A stretch of DNA of 38,916 nt, from the NCBI GenBank assembly GCA_031178065.1, contig JAPSJS010000033.1, positions 1 to 38,916 on the forward strand, written 5' to 3'. Origin of the DNA: Altererythrobacter sp. (GTDB lineage: Bacteria > Pseudomonadota > Alphaproteobacteria > Sphingomonadales > Sphingomonadaceae). Below the pieces are notes generated by a model. It had not been told where the DNA came from and did not search any database. It worked only from the letters and a program-made list of their open reading frames with translations. Below are positions 25,157 through 34,619 of the stretch, piece by piece; within the stretch, counting starts at the first letter, position 1, and every line of letters begins with the position of its first letter. Made by a program: the position numbers and the translations under genes.

Positions 25157-25279
25157 GGTGATGTCCCTCTTCGTAATGATGATCCACCCGATCAATCCGC
25201 CGCGCGCGCACCGGTTCCGGCGCCGAGGCGTGAGCCGTGGGTGCTGGCAATCGCCGGTCTTCGGGTATAGTCAGGGCGG

Positions 25280-25723
25280 ATGACCCGTCCGCTTCTTCTC
25301 GCCGCCGCTCTCGCTCTCCCGCTTGCCGCCTGCCAGCCCGGGCCGGAGGGGCCGAACGGCACCACCCGCGACACCGCGGGGCAGGCCTTCTCCGCCATCG
25401 GGCCGGAGGAGACCGTGCAGTTCACCGGCACCGAGCCGTTCTGGGGCGGCAAAGTGGCCGGCAGCACGCTGACTTATTCGACGCCCGAGAACGTCGACGG
25501 CGTGACGATCACGGTCGAGCGGTTCGCGGGCAACAACGGCCTCGGCTACTCGGGTACGCTCGAAGGGCAGTCGTTCGATATGGCGATAACGCCGGGCGAA
25601 TGCTCGGACGGGATGAGCGACCGCACCTACCCGTTCACGGTGACGCTGGAGATCGGAGAGGAGCAGCGCAGCGGCTGCGCCTGGACGGAGAAGACGCCCT
25701 TTACCGGGCCCGAGCACCCGTAA
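25280..25723 (+). CDS. COG3650-like lipoprotein
   Basis: A 147-residue lipoprotein with lipobox PLAACQP. The mature domain has the pattern of COG3650 proteins: [12 protein letters not shown], then [20 protein letters not shown] and the well-kept [14 protein letters not shown], with a second Cys in RSGCAW for a possible disulphide. Function unknown; the fold resembles small envelope beta-barrel proteins. Its end overlaps the end of the convergent Mpo1-like gene by 23 bases. Confidence 0.8.
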   Translation: MTRPLLLAAALALPLAACQPGPEGPNGTTRDTAGQAFSAIGPEETVQFTGTEPFWGGKVAGSTLTYSTPENVDGVTITVERFAGNNGLGYSGTLEGQSFDMAITPGECSDGMSDRTYPFTVTLEIGEEQRSGCAWTEKTPFTGPEHP

Positions 25724-26045
25724 CCCCGGCCTTTTCGAGCTCCGGCCCGAGCCGGCCGGTCAGCCAGAGCCACCACATCCGGAAGTCCGCCGCGAGGCTC
25801 CACAGCGGGTAGGTGAAGGTCGCGGGGCGGTTCTTCTCGACCCCGAAGTGCGCGACCCAGGCGAAGAAATATCCCGCCACCGGCAGTGCGAGCAGCCACC
25901 ACCAGCGCCCGGTGAAAACCGCAAACGCCGCGATCATCACGACCAGCGTCGTGCCGACGTAATGCAGCGCCCGCGTTTTCGGCTTCGAATGCTCGCGCAG
26001 GTAGAACGGCCAGAACGCGGCGAAAGTGGTGTAGGCGCGCGCCAT
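25701..26045 (-). CDS. Mpo1-like (DUF962) membrane protein
   Basis: A 114-residue membrane protein of the DUF962/Mpo1 family. The yeast member is an iron-dependent dioxygenase that shortens 2-hydroxy fatty acids. Family elements are [19 protein letters not shown] (first His pair), a membrane stretch [14 protein letters not shown], and [20 protein letters not shown] (further His). Bacterial members are probably inner-membrane enzymes of lipid metabolism, unproven. I prefer the start MARAYTT; four more codons upstream are possible. Nothing clear in the upstream region fixes the start. Confidence 0.85.
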   Translation of the reverse strand: MARAYTTFAAFWPFYLREHSKPKTRALHYVGTTLVVMIAAFAVFTGRWWWLLALPVAGYFFAWVAHFGVEKNRPATFTYPLWSLAADFRMWWLWLTGRLGPELEKAGVTGARAR

Positions 26046-26103
26046 GCCGGCAATCATGCCACGCGTCCGATCGCCAGGCAACGCGGCAGCGGCCGCCGCC
26101 GGA

Positions 26104-27570
26104 TCAGAACAGGCCCGGCACTTCGCGCTGCGCCGGCGTCGGAGCCTGCGGCTGGAGCACTTCGCGGCGCGAGGTGATCGGCCGGGCCGTCGGGTCCCGG
26201 CGCATCGCCGTCGCGTCGGTCCCGCTGATCGGGCTGCACACCGCCGCGCCGCCGCGCAGGAATGCGAGCGCCTGCGCGACCGAGGCTTCGTTCGGGTCGC
26301 CGAGCTGGGTAAATATGTCGTCGCTGGCGCGGCAGGTAACCGGCACCACGTCCGCCAGGCCGGTGAAGTATTCGCCCTGATGATCGGCGTTCTCGGTCTT
26401 GAAAGTGACCACGCGGAGGCGGTCGTCGCACTCTTCCTTGTCGAACCCGTATTGCCCCACCGGCTTGCCGTAGGTGTTGGTTCCGACCAGCGCCATGTTC
26501 GTGCCGAGGTAGGGCACGAAGGCGTTGGTCACGAGCTCGCTGGCCGACGCCGTGCCGCCGGTGCCGATGAAGGCGATCTTGGTCGGAGCGATGGCCTGCG
26601 CCTGGCTGCCGAACAGGTCGGTCTCGTTCCTGTCCGACTTTGACGGGCGCAGGGTCGTGTGACTGAAGACCTGGCCGACTTGGGCGCGCCCCATCAGATC
26701 GCCCATCAGCTCGGCGATCGCGACCAGCCCGCCGCCGTTGTAGCGAAAGTCGACAATGATCTCGGTCACGCCCTGCACGCGAAAGTCCTCGAACGCGGCG
26801 CGCAGATCGGGATCGGCCGGATCGATGAAGGTCCGCAGATTGAGGTAGCCGACCTTCTTTCCCCCGTCGTCGATGATCTTCGCACCGTAGCGGTCGGACA
26901 CCGGATCGAGCGGAAACTCGGCCTTGGTCACGGTGATCTGCCGCTCGGCGCCACTGGTCTCGCGAATGCGGAAGACGCGCTGCAGGCCGGGGTCGGAAGG
27001 GCCGAGCGCGTTGATGACGGCCTGTGGCCCTCCGCTCGCCATCAATGTCGAGATGCTCTGCATCGAGGAGGCGCTGGGGCCCACCGCTAGCAGTTCGACG
27101 CCGCGGTCTAGGCCTTGAGGCAGGCCGGGGCCGTCCTCGAACCCCTCGATCACGAACACGCGGTTGCTCGACGTGTCATAGCCGAGCCGCACACCGAAGC
27201 CTGCGCTGGAGCCGGATTCGTAGAACGCTTCCTCTTCCGCGATCGAGGTGATGTAGGTGAAGTAGCGATCCTTCGCCTCCGCCCGGGCCGGGGCGACCAG
27301 CGCGTCGATGTAGGATTGCAGATCGTTGTAGCTGCTCTTGTTGACGTTCGTGCTCAGCAGATCGGGGAACAGGTACCATTCGTTGAGCACGGCGCGCACG
27401 AAGTCCTGCCGGGCGGAGAGCGAACATGCGGAGGAGGTCGGGCTGGGCGTCGGCGTCCCGCCGATCGGCGTTCCGCCACTATTGTTGCCCCCCGAATTGC
27501 TTCCTCCGCCGCCGCAGGCGGCGAGCGATCCCGCCAGTACGATGCTGAGCGCGGTGCGACCTCTGTCCAC
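26104..27570 (-). CDS. S41 family C-terminal-processing-type peptidase lipoprotein
   Basis: A 488-residue lipoprotein (lipobox SLAACGG) with a Gly/Asn/Ser/Pro-rich linker at residues 20-50. A helical segment and a PDZ-like part ([20 protein letters not shown]) precede the S41 catalytic domain: [35 protein letters not shown] with Ser342 as nucleophile and [11 protein letters not shown] with Lys369 as general base. The spacing between the two is close to that in Tsp. It probably acts in the periplasm, anchored to a membrane. It is divergent from a PEBP gene, with an AT-rich palindrome between. Confidence 0.9.
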   Translation of the reverse strand: MDRGRTALSIVLAGSLAACGGGGSNSGGNNSGGTPIGGTPTPSPTSSACSLSARQDFVRAVLNEWYLFPDLLSTNVNKSSYNDLQSYIDALVAPARAEAKDRYFTYITSIAEEEAFYESGSSAGFGVRLGYDTSSNRVFVIEGFEDGPGLPQGLDRGVELLAVGPSASSMQSISTLMASGGPQAVINALGPSDPGLQRVFRIRETSGAERQITVTKAEFPLDPVSDRYGAKIIDDGGKKVGYLNLRTFIDPADPDLRAAFEDFRVQGVTEIIVDFRYNGGGLVAIAELMGDLMGRAQVGQVFSHTTLRPSKSDRNETDLFGSQAQAIAPTKIAFIGTGGTASASELVTNAFVPYLGTNMALVGTNTYGKPVGQYGFDKEECDDRLRVVTFKTENADHQGEYFTGLADVVPVTCRASDDIFTQLGDPNEASVAQALAFLRGGAAVCSPISGTDATAMRRDPTARPITSRREVLQPQAPTPAQREVPGLF

Positions 27571-27816
27571 GATATCCCCTCCCGATTCTGCCCTTGGCCT
27601 GCCCGATTTCGGGTCTCGACCGTGCGCGGAGGATGCCGCGGTGTGCCGCCGCAGGCAAGAACGACGGAGCCGTGGCGTGAAAATGCATGATTTTCAGGCC
27701 GAAATGCGGCGAAAAGGGCGTCTGATCGGTGGAAAACCCTCCTTTTGCCCTATGCCGCCCTCGCGGGTGGGGCACATTCGCCCTAGATTGCCCCGCCGAT
27801 GACAACAGGAGCCCAG
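27571..27816. promoter_or_regulatory. divergent promoter region with palindrome
   Basis: No gene is seen in this 246-base space. It holds the palindrome TGAAAAT-N5-ATTTTCA at 27678-27696 with perfect seven-base arms, which stands out in GC-rich DNA and could be an operator for the S41 peptidase gene, the PEBP gene, or both. Promoter boxes could not be fixed. Confidence 0.45.
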
Positions 27817-28419
27817 ATGTCGAATGCCGCCCCTACCTGGCTAGCCGAAGCGATCGAAGGCTCGGGTGCAGGTGACGGAAAGCTGACGATCGCGCGCCTC
27901 GTCGACGAGCGCGGGCTCGGGCGCGGCGGGTTCGCGCTGTCGAGCCCGGCTTTCATGGACGGGGGCGAACTCGATCCTTCCTTCACCGCCGACGAGGAAG
28001 ATGCCGTGGCGCCGCCGCTCGAGTGGACCGCGCCGCCGCCCGGCACGATGGAACTCGCGCTGGTGGTCGAGGATGCCGACGCGCCGGGAGACGAGGCGCC
28101 GTGCCACTGGCTGGTGTGGGGCATCGCCGGCCAGCGCGGCAAGCTGCTCGAGGGCGAGGTGCCGCCGCGCGTGGGCAAGAACGCGCACCGCAATTCCGAG
28201 TGGCTCCTGCCGGAGCCGCCGCGCGAGGACGGCGCGCACCGTTACGTATTTCAGCTCTTCGCGCTGGACCTGCCGCTCACGCTCATGCCTGGTGCAGGGC
28301 GGGACGAACTGGTCGCGGCGATGGAGGGTCATGTGGTTGCGGCAGCCGTGCTGACGGGCAAGTACAAGCGCCAGTCAGAGGGTGCCGGGGGCGAGCCCTG
28401 GGACGACGATTTCGTGTAA
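27817..28419 (+). CDS. YbhB/YbcL family PEBP protein
   Basis: A 200-residue soluble protein of the phosphatidylethanolamine-binding / Raf-kinase-inhibitor-like family. The ligand pocket motifs are ALVVEDADAPGDEAPCHWLV and PREDGAHRYVFQLFALD. E. coli relatives have no proven role; small anionic ligands bind in the family. I start at MSNAAPTW because AGGAG lies five bases before it; an ATG six codons upstream has no such site. A SWIB-domain gene follows 34 bases later on the same strand. Confidence 0.9.
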   Translation: MSNAAPTWLAEAIEGSGAGDGKLTIARLVDERGLGRGGFALSSPAFMDGGELDPSFTADEEDAVAPPLEWTAPPPGTMELALVVEDADAPGDEAPCHWLVWGIAGQRGKLLEGEVPPRVGKNAHRNSEWLLPEPPREDGAHRYVFQLFALDLPLTLMPGAGRDELVAAMEGHVVAAAVLTGKYKRQSEGAGGEPWDDDFV

Positions 28420-28453
28420 CCTGCAACAAGCCAAGAACAGGAAAGGACCTAAG

Positions 28454-28705
28454 ATGGCTGGCAAGAACAATGCACTGCAGAAGCCGGTGAACCTCTCATC
28501 GGATCTCGAGAATGTCGTGGGCAAGGGGCCGATGACCCGCGCTCAGGTCACCTCGAAGGTGTGGGACTACATCAAGGCCAACGGTCTTCAGGATTCCAAG
28601 GACAAGCGGATGATCAATCCCGATGCCAAGCTGGGCGCGGTGATCGGGAAGGATCAGATCTCGATGTTCAAGATGACGGCTGCGGTTTCCAAGCACCTCA
28701 CCTAA
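28454..28705 (+). CDS. SWIB/MDM2 domain protein
   Basis: An 83-residue protein that is almost all SWIB domain: MTRAQVTSKVWDYIKANGLQ, KDKRMINPDAKLGAVIGKDQ and ISMFKMTAAVSKHL. SWIB domains are known from eukaryotic chromatin remodellers and from Chlamydia, and occur as short stand-alone proteins in alphaproteobacteria, where their partners are unknown. AAAGGA lies eight bases before the ATG. The basic surface would fit DNA binding or a topoisomerase partner; that is inference. Confidence 0.9.
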   Translation: MAGKNNALQKPVNLSSDLENVVGKGPMTRAQVTSKVWDYIKANGLQDSKDKRMINPDAKLGAVIGKDQISMFKMTAAVSKHLT

Positions 28706-28714
28706 TCTTACCTC

Positions 28715-28751
28715 GCCGGCGGTGCGGTGGCTGGTCCGCCGTGCCGCCGGC
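28715..28751 (+). terminator. hairpin after SWIB gene
   Basis: Eight-base arms GCCGGCGG and CCGCCGGC enclose a further GCGG/CCGC pairing, starting nine bases after the SWIB stop. No strong T run follows. It probably ends the PEBP-SWIB transcript. Confidence 0.45.
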
Positions 28752-28807
28752 ACACAGCTTTCCACCGGCGGATTGGCCGAACCCGTTCGTCTGGCATGGG
28801 GAATGGA

Positions 28808-29605
28808 ATGACGATCCGGACTGGAATCGGCGGCTGGACCTACCCCGATTGGCGCGGGGGAACCTTCTATCCGGAAGGGCTGCGCCAGGCCGATGAGCTC
28901 GCCTATGCCTCGCAGCATGTCGGGGCGATCGAGATCAACGGCACGTTCTACCGCCTGCAGAAGGCCGAGAGCTTCGCCAAATGGCGCGACCAGACGCCCG
29001 AGGGCTTCGTCTTCAGCCTCAAGGGCTCGCGCTTCGTCACCAATCGCCGGGACTTGTCGGAAGCGGGCGAATCCGTCGCCAAGTTCGTCGGACAGGGGAT
29101 CGTGGAACTGGGCGACAAGCTCGGCCCGCTGCTCTGGCAACTGGCCAAGACCAAGCGCTTCGACCCCGACGAGATACGCGCCTTCCTCGCCCTGCTGCCC
29201 GCCGAGCACGAGGGCGTACGGCTGCGGCATGCGATCGAGGTGGGGCACGAGAGCTTCGCCTGCGCGGAATTCGTGGACCTGGCGCGCGCCGCCTCGGCCG
29301 CGATCGTCTGGTCGGAAGACGAGGGCCGGGCCGAGATTGCCGACCGTACGGCCGACTTCGCCTATCTGCGATGTCAGAAGATGCGCTCCGAATGCCCCAC
29401 CGGCTACGACGAGAATGGACTCGACCGGATAGCGGCCATGTGCCGGGCCTGGGCCCAGGGGCAGGCGCCGCAGGATCTTCCCTACGCCGGCGAACCGGCA
29501 ACCCGAGAAGCGGGAGGGGATGTTTTTGCTTTCATGATCAACGGCGCGAAGGAACGCGCTCCGGCAGCCGCGATGGCGCTCGCCGAGAAGCTCAGGGGGT
29601 CGTAA
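28808..29605 (+). CDS. DUF72 family protein
   Basis: A 265-residue TIM-barrel-like protein of DUF72 (YecE). Opening [20 protein letters not shown] and [20 protein letters not shown] are diagnostic, followed by [17 protein letters not shown] and YLRCQKMRS. Family function is not settled; links to DNA repair or nucleotide metabolism have been suggested. I chose MTIRTG as start because the barrel begins there. Its stop overlaps the start of the next gene as TAATG, so the two are translated together. Confidence 0.9.
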   Translation: MTIRTGIGGWTYPDWRGGTFYPEGLRQADELAYASQHVGAIEINGTFYRLQKAESFAKWRDQTPEGFVFSLKGSRFVTNRRDLSEAGESVAKFVGQGIVELGDKLGPLLWQLAKTKRFDPDEIRAFLALLPAEHEGVRLRHAIEVGHESFACAEFVDLARAASAAIVWSEDEGRAEIADRTADFAYLRCQKMRSECPTGYDENGLDRIAAMCRAWAQGQAPQDLPYAGEPATREAGGDVFAFMINGAKERAPAAAMALAEKLRGS

Positions 29606-30858
29606 TGAAGGTTGCCTATCTGCTGTCCGCCGCCGCGCTGCTGGCGGCATCGAGCCTTGCGGCGCAATCGCCCGAGGCGGTGGCCGAGGCGGCGCTCGAG
29701 GCGGCGCCGGTGTTCGATGGGCACAACGACGTGCCGATCCAGCTTCGCGGGCGCTGGGGGAACATGATCGGCGACTTCGATTTCGTCGACACCACCGATA
29801 CCGGCCCCGAGCACGCCGAGCACCGCACGATGCACACCGACCTCAACCGATTGCGCGAGGGCAAGGTCGGGGCGCAGTTCTGGTCGGTCTACGTCTCGGC
29901 GGCGCTCGAGGAGCCCGAGGCGGTCCAGGCGACGATCGAGCAGATCGACGTGACCCGGCGGCTGATCGACCGCTATCCGGGCGATCTCGCGCTGGCGCTG
30001 ACCGCCGACGATGTCGAGGCGGCCGTCGCCGGGGGCAAAATCGCCTCGCTGCTCGGCATGGAGGGCGGGTACTCGATCGGGTCGAGCCTCGCCGTGCTGC
30101 GCCAGATGTACGCGCTCGGCGCGCGCTACATGACGCTGACGCATTCGCGGAACCTGTCATGGGCCGATTCCGCGACCGATGCCCCGGAACATGGCGGCCT
30201 CACCGATTTCGGCCGCAACGTGGTGCGCGAGATGAACCGCCTCGGCATGCTGGTCGATCTCAGCCATGTCAGCGAGCAGACCATGCAGGACGCGCTCGAC
30301 GTGGCGGTCGCGCCGGTGATCTTCAGCCATTCGGGCGCGCGGGCGATCAACGGCCATGCGCGCAACGTGCCCGACAGCGTGCTCCGGCGGCTGCCCGAGA
30401 ACGGCGGCATGGTCATGGTCGTGGCGCTGCCCGGCTATGTCAGCGAGGATGCGCGCCAGTGGTACGCCCGCCACCAGGCGGAGGACGCGCGCCTCTCGAC
30501 GCTATGGCAGGGGCAGCCCGACAAGGCCGAAGCCGCACTTGCCGAATGGGAGCGCGCCAATCCGGAGCCGAAAGCGACCGTCTCGGACATGGCCGATCAT
30601 ATCGACCATATCCGCAAGGTGGCCGGGATCGACCACATCGGGATCGGCGGCGACTACGACGGCATGGACACGGGGCCTGTCGGGATGGAGGACGTCTCCG
30701 GCTATCCGGCGCTGTTCGTGGAACTCGCCCGGCGCGGCTACAGCCAGGAAGATCTGGAGAAGATCTCGATGCGCAACGTGCTGCGGGTGATGCGCGCGGC
30801 CGAAGCGGTTGCTGCGGCGCAAGCGGATCAGCCGCCTATCGAAACGCCGGTGGGCTGA
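29605..30858 (+). CDS. membrane dipeptidase (peptidase M19)
   Basis: A 417-residue exported dipeptidase of the renal dipeptidase family. A signal peptide ends near SLAAQ. Zinc ligands can be followed: FDGHNDVP (His40, Asp42), LGMEGGYS (Glu), FSHSGARAI (His), and [10 protein letters not shown] near the end. Members cleave dipeptides, including D-amino-acid-containing and beta-lactam-like bonds. It is coupled to the DUF72 gene by a one-base stop/start overlap. Together with the S9 and amidohydrolase genes it adds to a large set of exported peptidases in this window. Confidence 0.93.
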   Translation: MKVAYLLSAAALLAASSLAAQSPEAVAEAALEAAPVFDGHNDVPIQLRGRWGNMIGDFDFVDTTDTGPEHAEHRTMHTDLNRLREGKVGAQFWSVYVSAALEEPEAVQATIEQIDVTRRLIDRYPGDLALALTADDVEAAVAGGKIASLLGMEGGYSIGSSLAVLRQMYALGARYMTLTHSRNLSWADSATDAPEHGGLTDFGRNVVREMNRLGMLVDLSHVSEQTMQDALDVAVAPVIFSHSGARAINGHARNVPDSVLRRLPENGGMVMVVALPGYVSEDARQWYARHQAEDARLSTLWQGQPDKAEAALAEWERANPEPKATVSDMADHIDHIRKVAGIDHIGIGGDYDGMDTGPVGMEDVSGYPALFVELARRGYSQEDLEKISMRNVLRVMRAAEAVAAAQADQPPIETPVG

Positions 30859-30903
30859 CGGCGCGGGAGTGATCTGGAGGCCGCCGAGGTCGCTCCCCGG
30901 CCA

Positions 30904-30926
30904 TCATCCCAGCTTCGCGGGGATGA
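30904..30926. repeat. TCATCCC/GGGATGA palindrome
   Basis: Seven-base arms around a nine-base loop lie between the convergent dipeptidase and DUF3008 genes. It resembles the GTCATCCCCGCG type of intergenic palindrome common in alphaproteobacteria and may act as a terminator for both genes. Confidence 0.5.
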
Positions 30927-30941
30927 CGAGTACGGCATTGC

Positions 30942-31130
30942 TCAGTCGTCGGACTTCTTCTCGGGCAAGCCCTTGCGATCCGTGTCCGCCAGTTCCTCGA
31001 GCTCGCTCTCGCTCATCGAATCGTACATGCCTTTCGATGCGCCCTTGAGTTCGGAAACCTTGGTGTCTCCGCGCTTGGCGGAGAGGGCCGCGCCGGCGGC
31101 TTTCTGCTGTGCTTTCGACTTGGCGGGCAT
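30942..31130 (-). CDS. DUF3008 family protein
   Basis: A 62-residue protein matching DUF3008: MPAKSKAQQKAAGAALSAKR, VSELKGASKGMYDSMSESEL, ending in ADTDRKGLPEKK. It is basic at the start and acidic later, and probably disordered. Function unknown. The site AAAGGAGG is strong. It is 35 bases downstream of a small membrane protein gene on the same strand. Confidence 0.88.
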   Translation of the reverse strand: MPAKSKAQQKAAGAALSAKRGDTKVSELKGASKGMYDSMSESELEELADTDRKGLPEKKSDD

Positions 31131-31165
31131 CTTGCGCCTCCTTTCCGGTCTATAGCTTCAGGCGC

Positions 31166-31471
31166 TCAGGTTCCGACCCGGCCCGGTTCGTCGGCAGGGC
31201 TGTTGCCGCCTTCGGGCGCGTCGATCTCGTCCACCCGGTCGTCGACGATGCTGTCGGTTCCGGTATCGGGCTGGGTAGCCTCGATCCGACCTTCCACCGT
31301 TCCCTGGCTTTCCACCTCGTCCTGCGTCAGCGCACCGGTGACCCAGATGATGGTGAGGAAGGCGATCGCCAGAAACGTGCCGACGATCAGCACCCAGCGC
31401 ACGACTCCTTCCTTGGAGCCGCCGCTCGCTTCGGTTTCGTTCACGTGAACTTCGTCGCCCCGACGTTCCAT
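31166..31471 (-). CDS. small single-span membrane protein
   Basis: A 101-residue protein with one membrane helix (VVRWVLIVGTFLAIAFLTII) after a charged 24-residue N-terminus. The C-terminal 50 residues are acidic and rich in Asp, Glu, Gly and Thr (TVEGRIEATQPDTGTDSIVD). No family recognised. GGGAGCGAGAG precedes the ATG. It is followed by DUF3008 on the same strand, so they may be co-transcribed. Confidence 0.65.
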   Translation of the reverse strand: MERRGDEVHVNETEASGGSKEGVVRWVLIVGTFLAIAFLTIIWVTGALTQDEVESQGTVEGRIEATQPDTGTDSIVDDRVDEIDAPEGGNSPADEPGRVGT

Positions 31472-31563
31472 TGCTCTCGCTCCCGCAGACTGTTGCCCGA
31501 CCCGTTGTGGTTCGGAAGAAACTACGTCTGGCGAGCGCCAATGTTCCTGTCGGGGCGGGCGGC

Positions 31564-32385
31564 TCAGTCGCGCAGAAGCTCGTTGATTCCGGTTTTCTCG
31601 CGGGTCCGCGCATCGACCGTCTTCACGATCACGGCGCAGGCGAGCGAGGGGCCGCCGTTCGGATCGGGCAGCGTGCCGGGCACGACCACCGAGTAAGGCG
31701 GGATCTCGCCGCGGGTGATCGCGCCGGTCGCGCGGTCGACGATCTTGGTCGACTGGGTGATGAACACGCCCATCGCGACCACGCTGCCTTCGCCGACGAT
31801 CACGCCCTCGACGATCTCGGAGCGGGCGCCGATGAAGCAGTTGTCGCCGATGATCGTCGGGTTGGCCTGCAGCGGCTCGAGCACGCCGCCAATCCCGGCG
31901 CCGGCGGAGATGTGGCAGTTCCTCCCCACTTGCGCGCAGCTGCCGACCGAGGCCCAGGTGTCGATCATCGTGCCGTCGCCGACGTGCGCGCCGATGTTGA
32001 CGAAGCTTGGCATCAGCACGACGCCCTTGCCGATATGGCTGCCGCGGCGCACGATCGCGCCGGGCACAACGCGGAAGCCGGCGGCGGCGAAGCGCGCATC
32101 GTTCCATCCGGCGAACTTGCTCGGCACCTTGTCGTAGGCGGGGGCGCCGACCGCGCCCTCGATCACCGCATTGTCGCGCAGGCGGAACGAGAGGAGCACG
32201 GCCTTCTTGAGCCACTGGTTGACCTTCCAGCCTCCCTGGCCGTCCGGCTCGGCGACGCGCGCCTGGCCGCTGTCGATCAGCTCGATCGCCGCTTCGACCT
32301 GTTCGCGGATCTCGGCCGAATGCGGACCGACCTCGGCGCGGTTCTCCCATGCGGCTTCGATGGCGATTTCGAGTTCGGCTGACAT
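31564..32385 (-). CDS. dapD: tetrahydrodipicolinate N-succinyltransferase
   Basis: DapD, 273 residues, transfers succinyl from succinyl-CoA to tetrahydrodipicolinate in lysine and meso-diaminopimelate synthesis. The N-terminal helical domain is followed by a left-handed beta-helix of hexapeptide repeats ([20 protein letters not shown], then [20 protein letters not shown]). The C-terminal part has [20 protein letters not shown]. Length and order fit the family. No other dap gene adjoins it here. Confidence 0.96.
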   Translation of the reverse strand: MSAELEIAIEAAWENRAEVGPHSAEIREQVEAAIELIDSGQARVAEPDGQGGWKVNQWLKKAVLLSFRLRDNAVIEGAVGAPAYDKVPSKFAGWNDARFAAAGFRVVPGAIVRRGSHIGKGVVLMPSFVNIGAHVGDGTMIDTWASVGSCAQVGRNCHISAGAGIGGVLEPLQANPTIIGDNCFIGARSEIVEGVIVGEGSVVAMGVFITQSTKIVDRATGAITRGEIPPYSVVVPGTLPDPNGGPSLACAVIVKTVDARTREKTGINELLRD

Positions 32386-32452
32386 GCGGCGCTCCGGTCG
32401 GTTGATAAAGGCGCCCGGCTGCTAGCCCGGCGAGGTCGGGGCGGCAAGAAAG

Positions 32453-33523
32453 CTAATCTAGCCCCGCCGCTTGCGCGAACTGATAGGCGCGCTCGACAAG
32501 CGGCTTCACGCGCTCCGACATCTGCTTGGCATGAGCGGAGGAGGCGGTGCCGTCGATCACGCGCTTCTTGATGCCCTGCATGATGCCGGCGAGGCGGAAC
32601 AGGTTGTAGGCGAAGTACCAGTCCATCGGCGGCACCGGATAGCCGGTGCGCGCGACATAGCGTTCGACCGCTTCCTCCACCGTGGGAATGCCCAGCGCCT
32701 CCAGATCGAGCCCCAGAAGCCCCGCGCGCCCATCGGTCGGGTTGTACCAGTTGAGCATGAGATAGGCGAAGTCGGCGATCGGATCGCCGAGCGTCGACAG
32801 CTCCCAGTCGAGCACTGCGAGCACGCGGTTCTCGTCGCTCGCGAAGATCATGTTGTCGAGGCGGTAATCGCCGTGAACGACGCTCGATTCGTGCTGCGGC
32901 GGGATCGTCTCGGGCAGCCATTCGATCAGCCGGTCCATCTCCGGGATCGTCTCGGTTTCGGAGAGGCGATACTGCTTGGTCCAGCGCGCGATCTGGCGCG
33001 CGCAGTAGTCGGTCGGCTTGCCGAAATCGGATAGACCGATGGCGTCCGGATCCTTCAGGTGGAGGTCCGCCATCGTGTCGATCATCGCGTGATAGATCTC
33101 GCGGCGCTCGCCGGGCGTATTGTTCGGTAGCGCGCCGTTCCACAAGCTCCGACCGTCAGCGAGGCTCATGACGAAGAACTTCGACCCGATCACCTCGGGG
33201 GCCTCGCACAGGCCGTAGGGACGGGGCACGGGAAAGCCGGTCGGGTGGAGCGCCGCCATAGCCCGGTACTCCCGGTCGACGGCATGCGCGCTCGGGAGCA
33301 GCTTGCCGAACGGCTGGCGGCGCAGGACGTAGGATGCGCGCGGCGTGTCGACGCGGTAGGTCGGGTTCGACTGCCCGCCCTTGAACTTGGAAAGCGTCAA
33401 GGGCCCCTCGAAGCCCTCGACGTTGGCCTTCATCCAGGCGGTCAGCGCCCCCTCGTCGAGCTTGTCGCGATCGGGCACCGCGACGGTGCCGACCATTTCC
33501 TTTTCGTAGTCGATCTCGGTCAT
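32453..33523 (-). CDS. ACAD10/11-type phosphotransferase family protein
   Basis: A 356-residue kinase-like protein of the aminoglycoside-phosphotransferase superfamily, in the group found in the N-terminal part of ACAD10/11. The nucleotide loop FKGGQSNPTYRV, the ion-pair stretch YVLRRQPFG, catalytic HGDYRLDN and metal-binding LDWELSTLGDP are intact. In animals and bacteria this group phosphorylates 4-hydroxy fatty acyl-CoA before dehydrogenation. It lies last in a tight operon of acyl-CoA dehydrogenase, alcohol dehydrogenase and kinase, with a four-base gap, which agrees with hydroxy-fatty-acid breakdown. The exact substrate is inferred. Confidence 0.88.
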   Translation of the reverse strand: MTEIDYEKEMVGTVAVPDRDKLDEGALTAWMKANVEGFEGPLTLSKFKGGQSNPTYRVDTPRASYVLRRQPFGKLLPSAHAVDREYRAMAALHPTGFPVPRPYGLCEAPEVIGSKFFVMSLADGRSLWNGALPNNTPGERREIYHAMIDTMADLHLKDPDAIGLSDFGKPTDYCARQIARWTKQYRLSETETIPEMDRLIEWLPETIPPQHESSVVHGDYRLDNMIFASDENRVLAVLDWELSTLGDPIADFAYLMLNWYNPTDGRAGLLGLDLEALGIPTVEEAVERYVARTGYPVPPMDWYFAYNLFRLAGIMQGIKKRVIDGTASSAHAKQMSERVKPLVERAYQFAQAAGLD

Positions 33524-33527
33524 ATGA

Positions 33528-34619
33528 TCAGTCGAACACCACCACGCTGCGCGCGCTGTGGCCGGCGCGCATCTTGTCGAAGCCTTCGTTGATCGCCTCG
33601 AGCGGAATGCGCTCCGCGATGATCGTGTCGAGATCGAGCAGGCCGCGCATGTAGAAGTCGACGAGCCGCGGCAGATCGACCGGGAAATGGTTCATCCCCA
33701 TGATCGCGCCCTGCAGTTTCTTGCCCGAAAGCAGGTCCATCGCGCCGAGGCCGACCTTGCAGTCGAGCGGCATCATGCCGAGGATCGTCGCGGTGCCGCC
33801 GCGGCGCAGGACTTTGACCGCGAGGTCGGCGCTCGCCTGCCGCCCGACCGCCTCGATCGCGTGATCGACGCCGCCGTTCGAAATGCGCACGATCTCCTCC
33901 ACCGCGTTGTCCGCCAGCGCATCGACGGTGTGGGTCGCGCCGAGCACTTTGGCGAGCTCGCGTTTCTCGGGCAGGGGATCGACCGCGATCACCCGGCCCG
34001 CGCCGGCGATCCGCGCGGCGTTGACCGTCGCGAGCCCTACGCCGCCGCAGCCGATCACCGCTACCGTCTCGCCCGGCACGACCTTGCAGGCATTGAAGAT
34101 CGCGCCCGCGCCGGTGGTGACGGCGCAGCCGATCACCGCCGCGCGGTCGAGCGGCATGTCCTTGTCGATCGCGACGCAGGCATGCTCGTGGATCAGCATC
34201 TGCTCGCTGAACGCCGAGAGGTTGAGCATCTGGTTGACCGTGCCAGAGCCGCCAGCCCGCGTGATGCGCGGCGCGTCGGTCGGCGCGCGGCGCGTGTCGC
34301 CGCCGAGGCAGAGCGCCATGCGGCCGGTGACGCAGAACTCGCAGTGCCCGCAGAAGGCGGAGAGGCAGGTGACGACGTGATCGCCCGGCTTCACCGTCCT
34401 GACCTCGCTTCCGACCGCGCGCACCACGCCGGCCGCCTCATGCCCGGGAACGCAGGGCAGCGGATGCGGATAGGCACCGTCGATGAAGTGGAGGTCCGAA
34501 TGGCACAGGCCGCAGGCCTTGGTGTCGATCAGAACCTCGTGCGGGAGCGGCTCGGCCAGTTCGATCTCGCCGATGACGAGGCCGTTGCCGGGCTGTTCGA
34601 GAAGTGCTGCCTTGGCCAT
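33528..34619 (-). CDS. zinc-dependent alcohol dehydrogenase
   Basis: A 363-residue medium-chain dehydrogenase. The catalytic zinc site is CGLCHSDLH and GHEAAGVV; the structural zinc site has four Cys in CLSAFCGHCEFCVTGRMALC. The Rossmann motif VIGCGGVGLATVNAARIAG is followed by AVDPLPEKREL, which suggests NAD. It resembles class III-type alcohol dehydrogenases. Its start overlaps the stop of the acyl-CoA dehydrogenase as TGATG and it precedes the phosphotransferase by four bases, so a shared role in fatty acid or alcohol oxidation is likely. Confidence 0.93.
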   Translation of the reverse strand: MAKAALLEQPGNGLVIGEIELAEPLPHEVLIDTKACGLCHSDLHFIDGAYPHPLPCVPGHEAAGVVRAVGSEVRTVKPGDHVVTCLSAFCGHCEFCVTGRMALCLGGDTRRAPTDAPRITRAGGSGTVNQMLNLSAFSEQMLIHEHACVAIDKDMPLDRAAVIGCAVTTGAGAIFNACKVVPGETVAVIGCGGVGLATVNAARIAGAGRVIAVDPLPEKRELAKVLGATHTVDALADNAVEEIVRISNGGVDHAIEAVGRQASADLAVKVLRRGGTATILGMMPLDCKVGLGAMDLLSGKKLQGAIMGMNHFPVDLPRLVDFYMRGLLDLDTIIAERIPLEAINEGFDKMRAGHSARSVVVFD

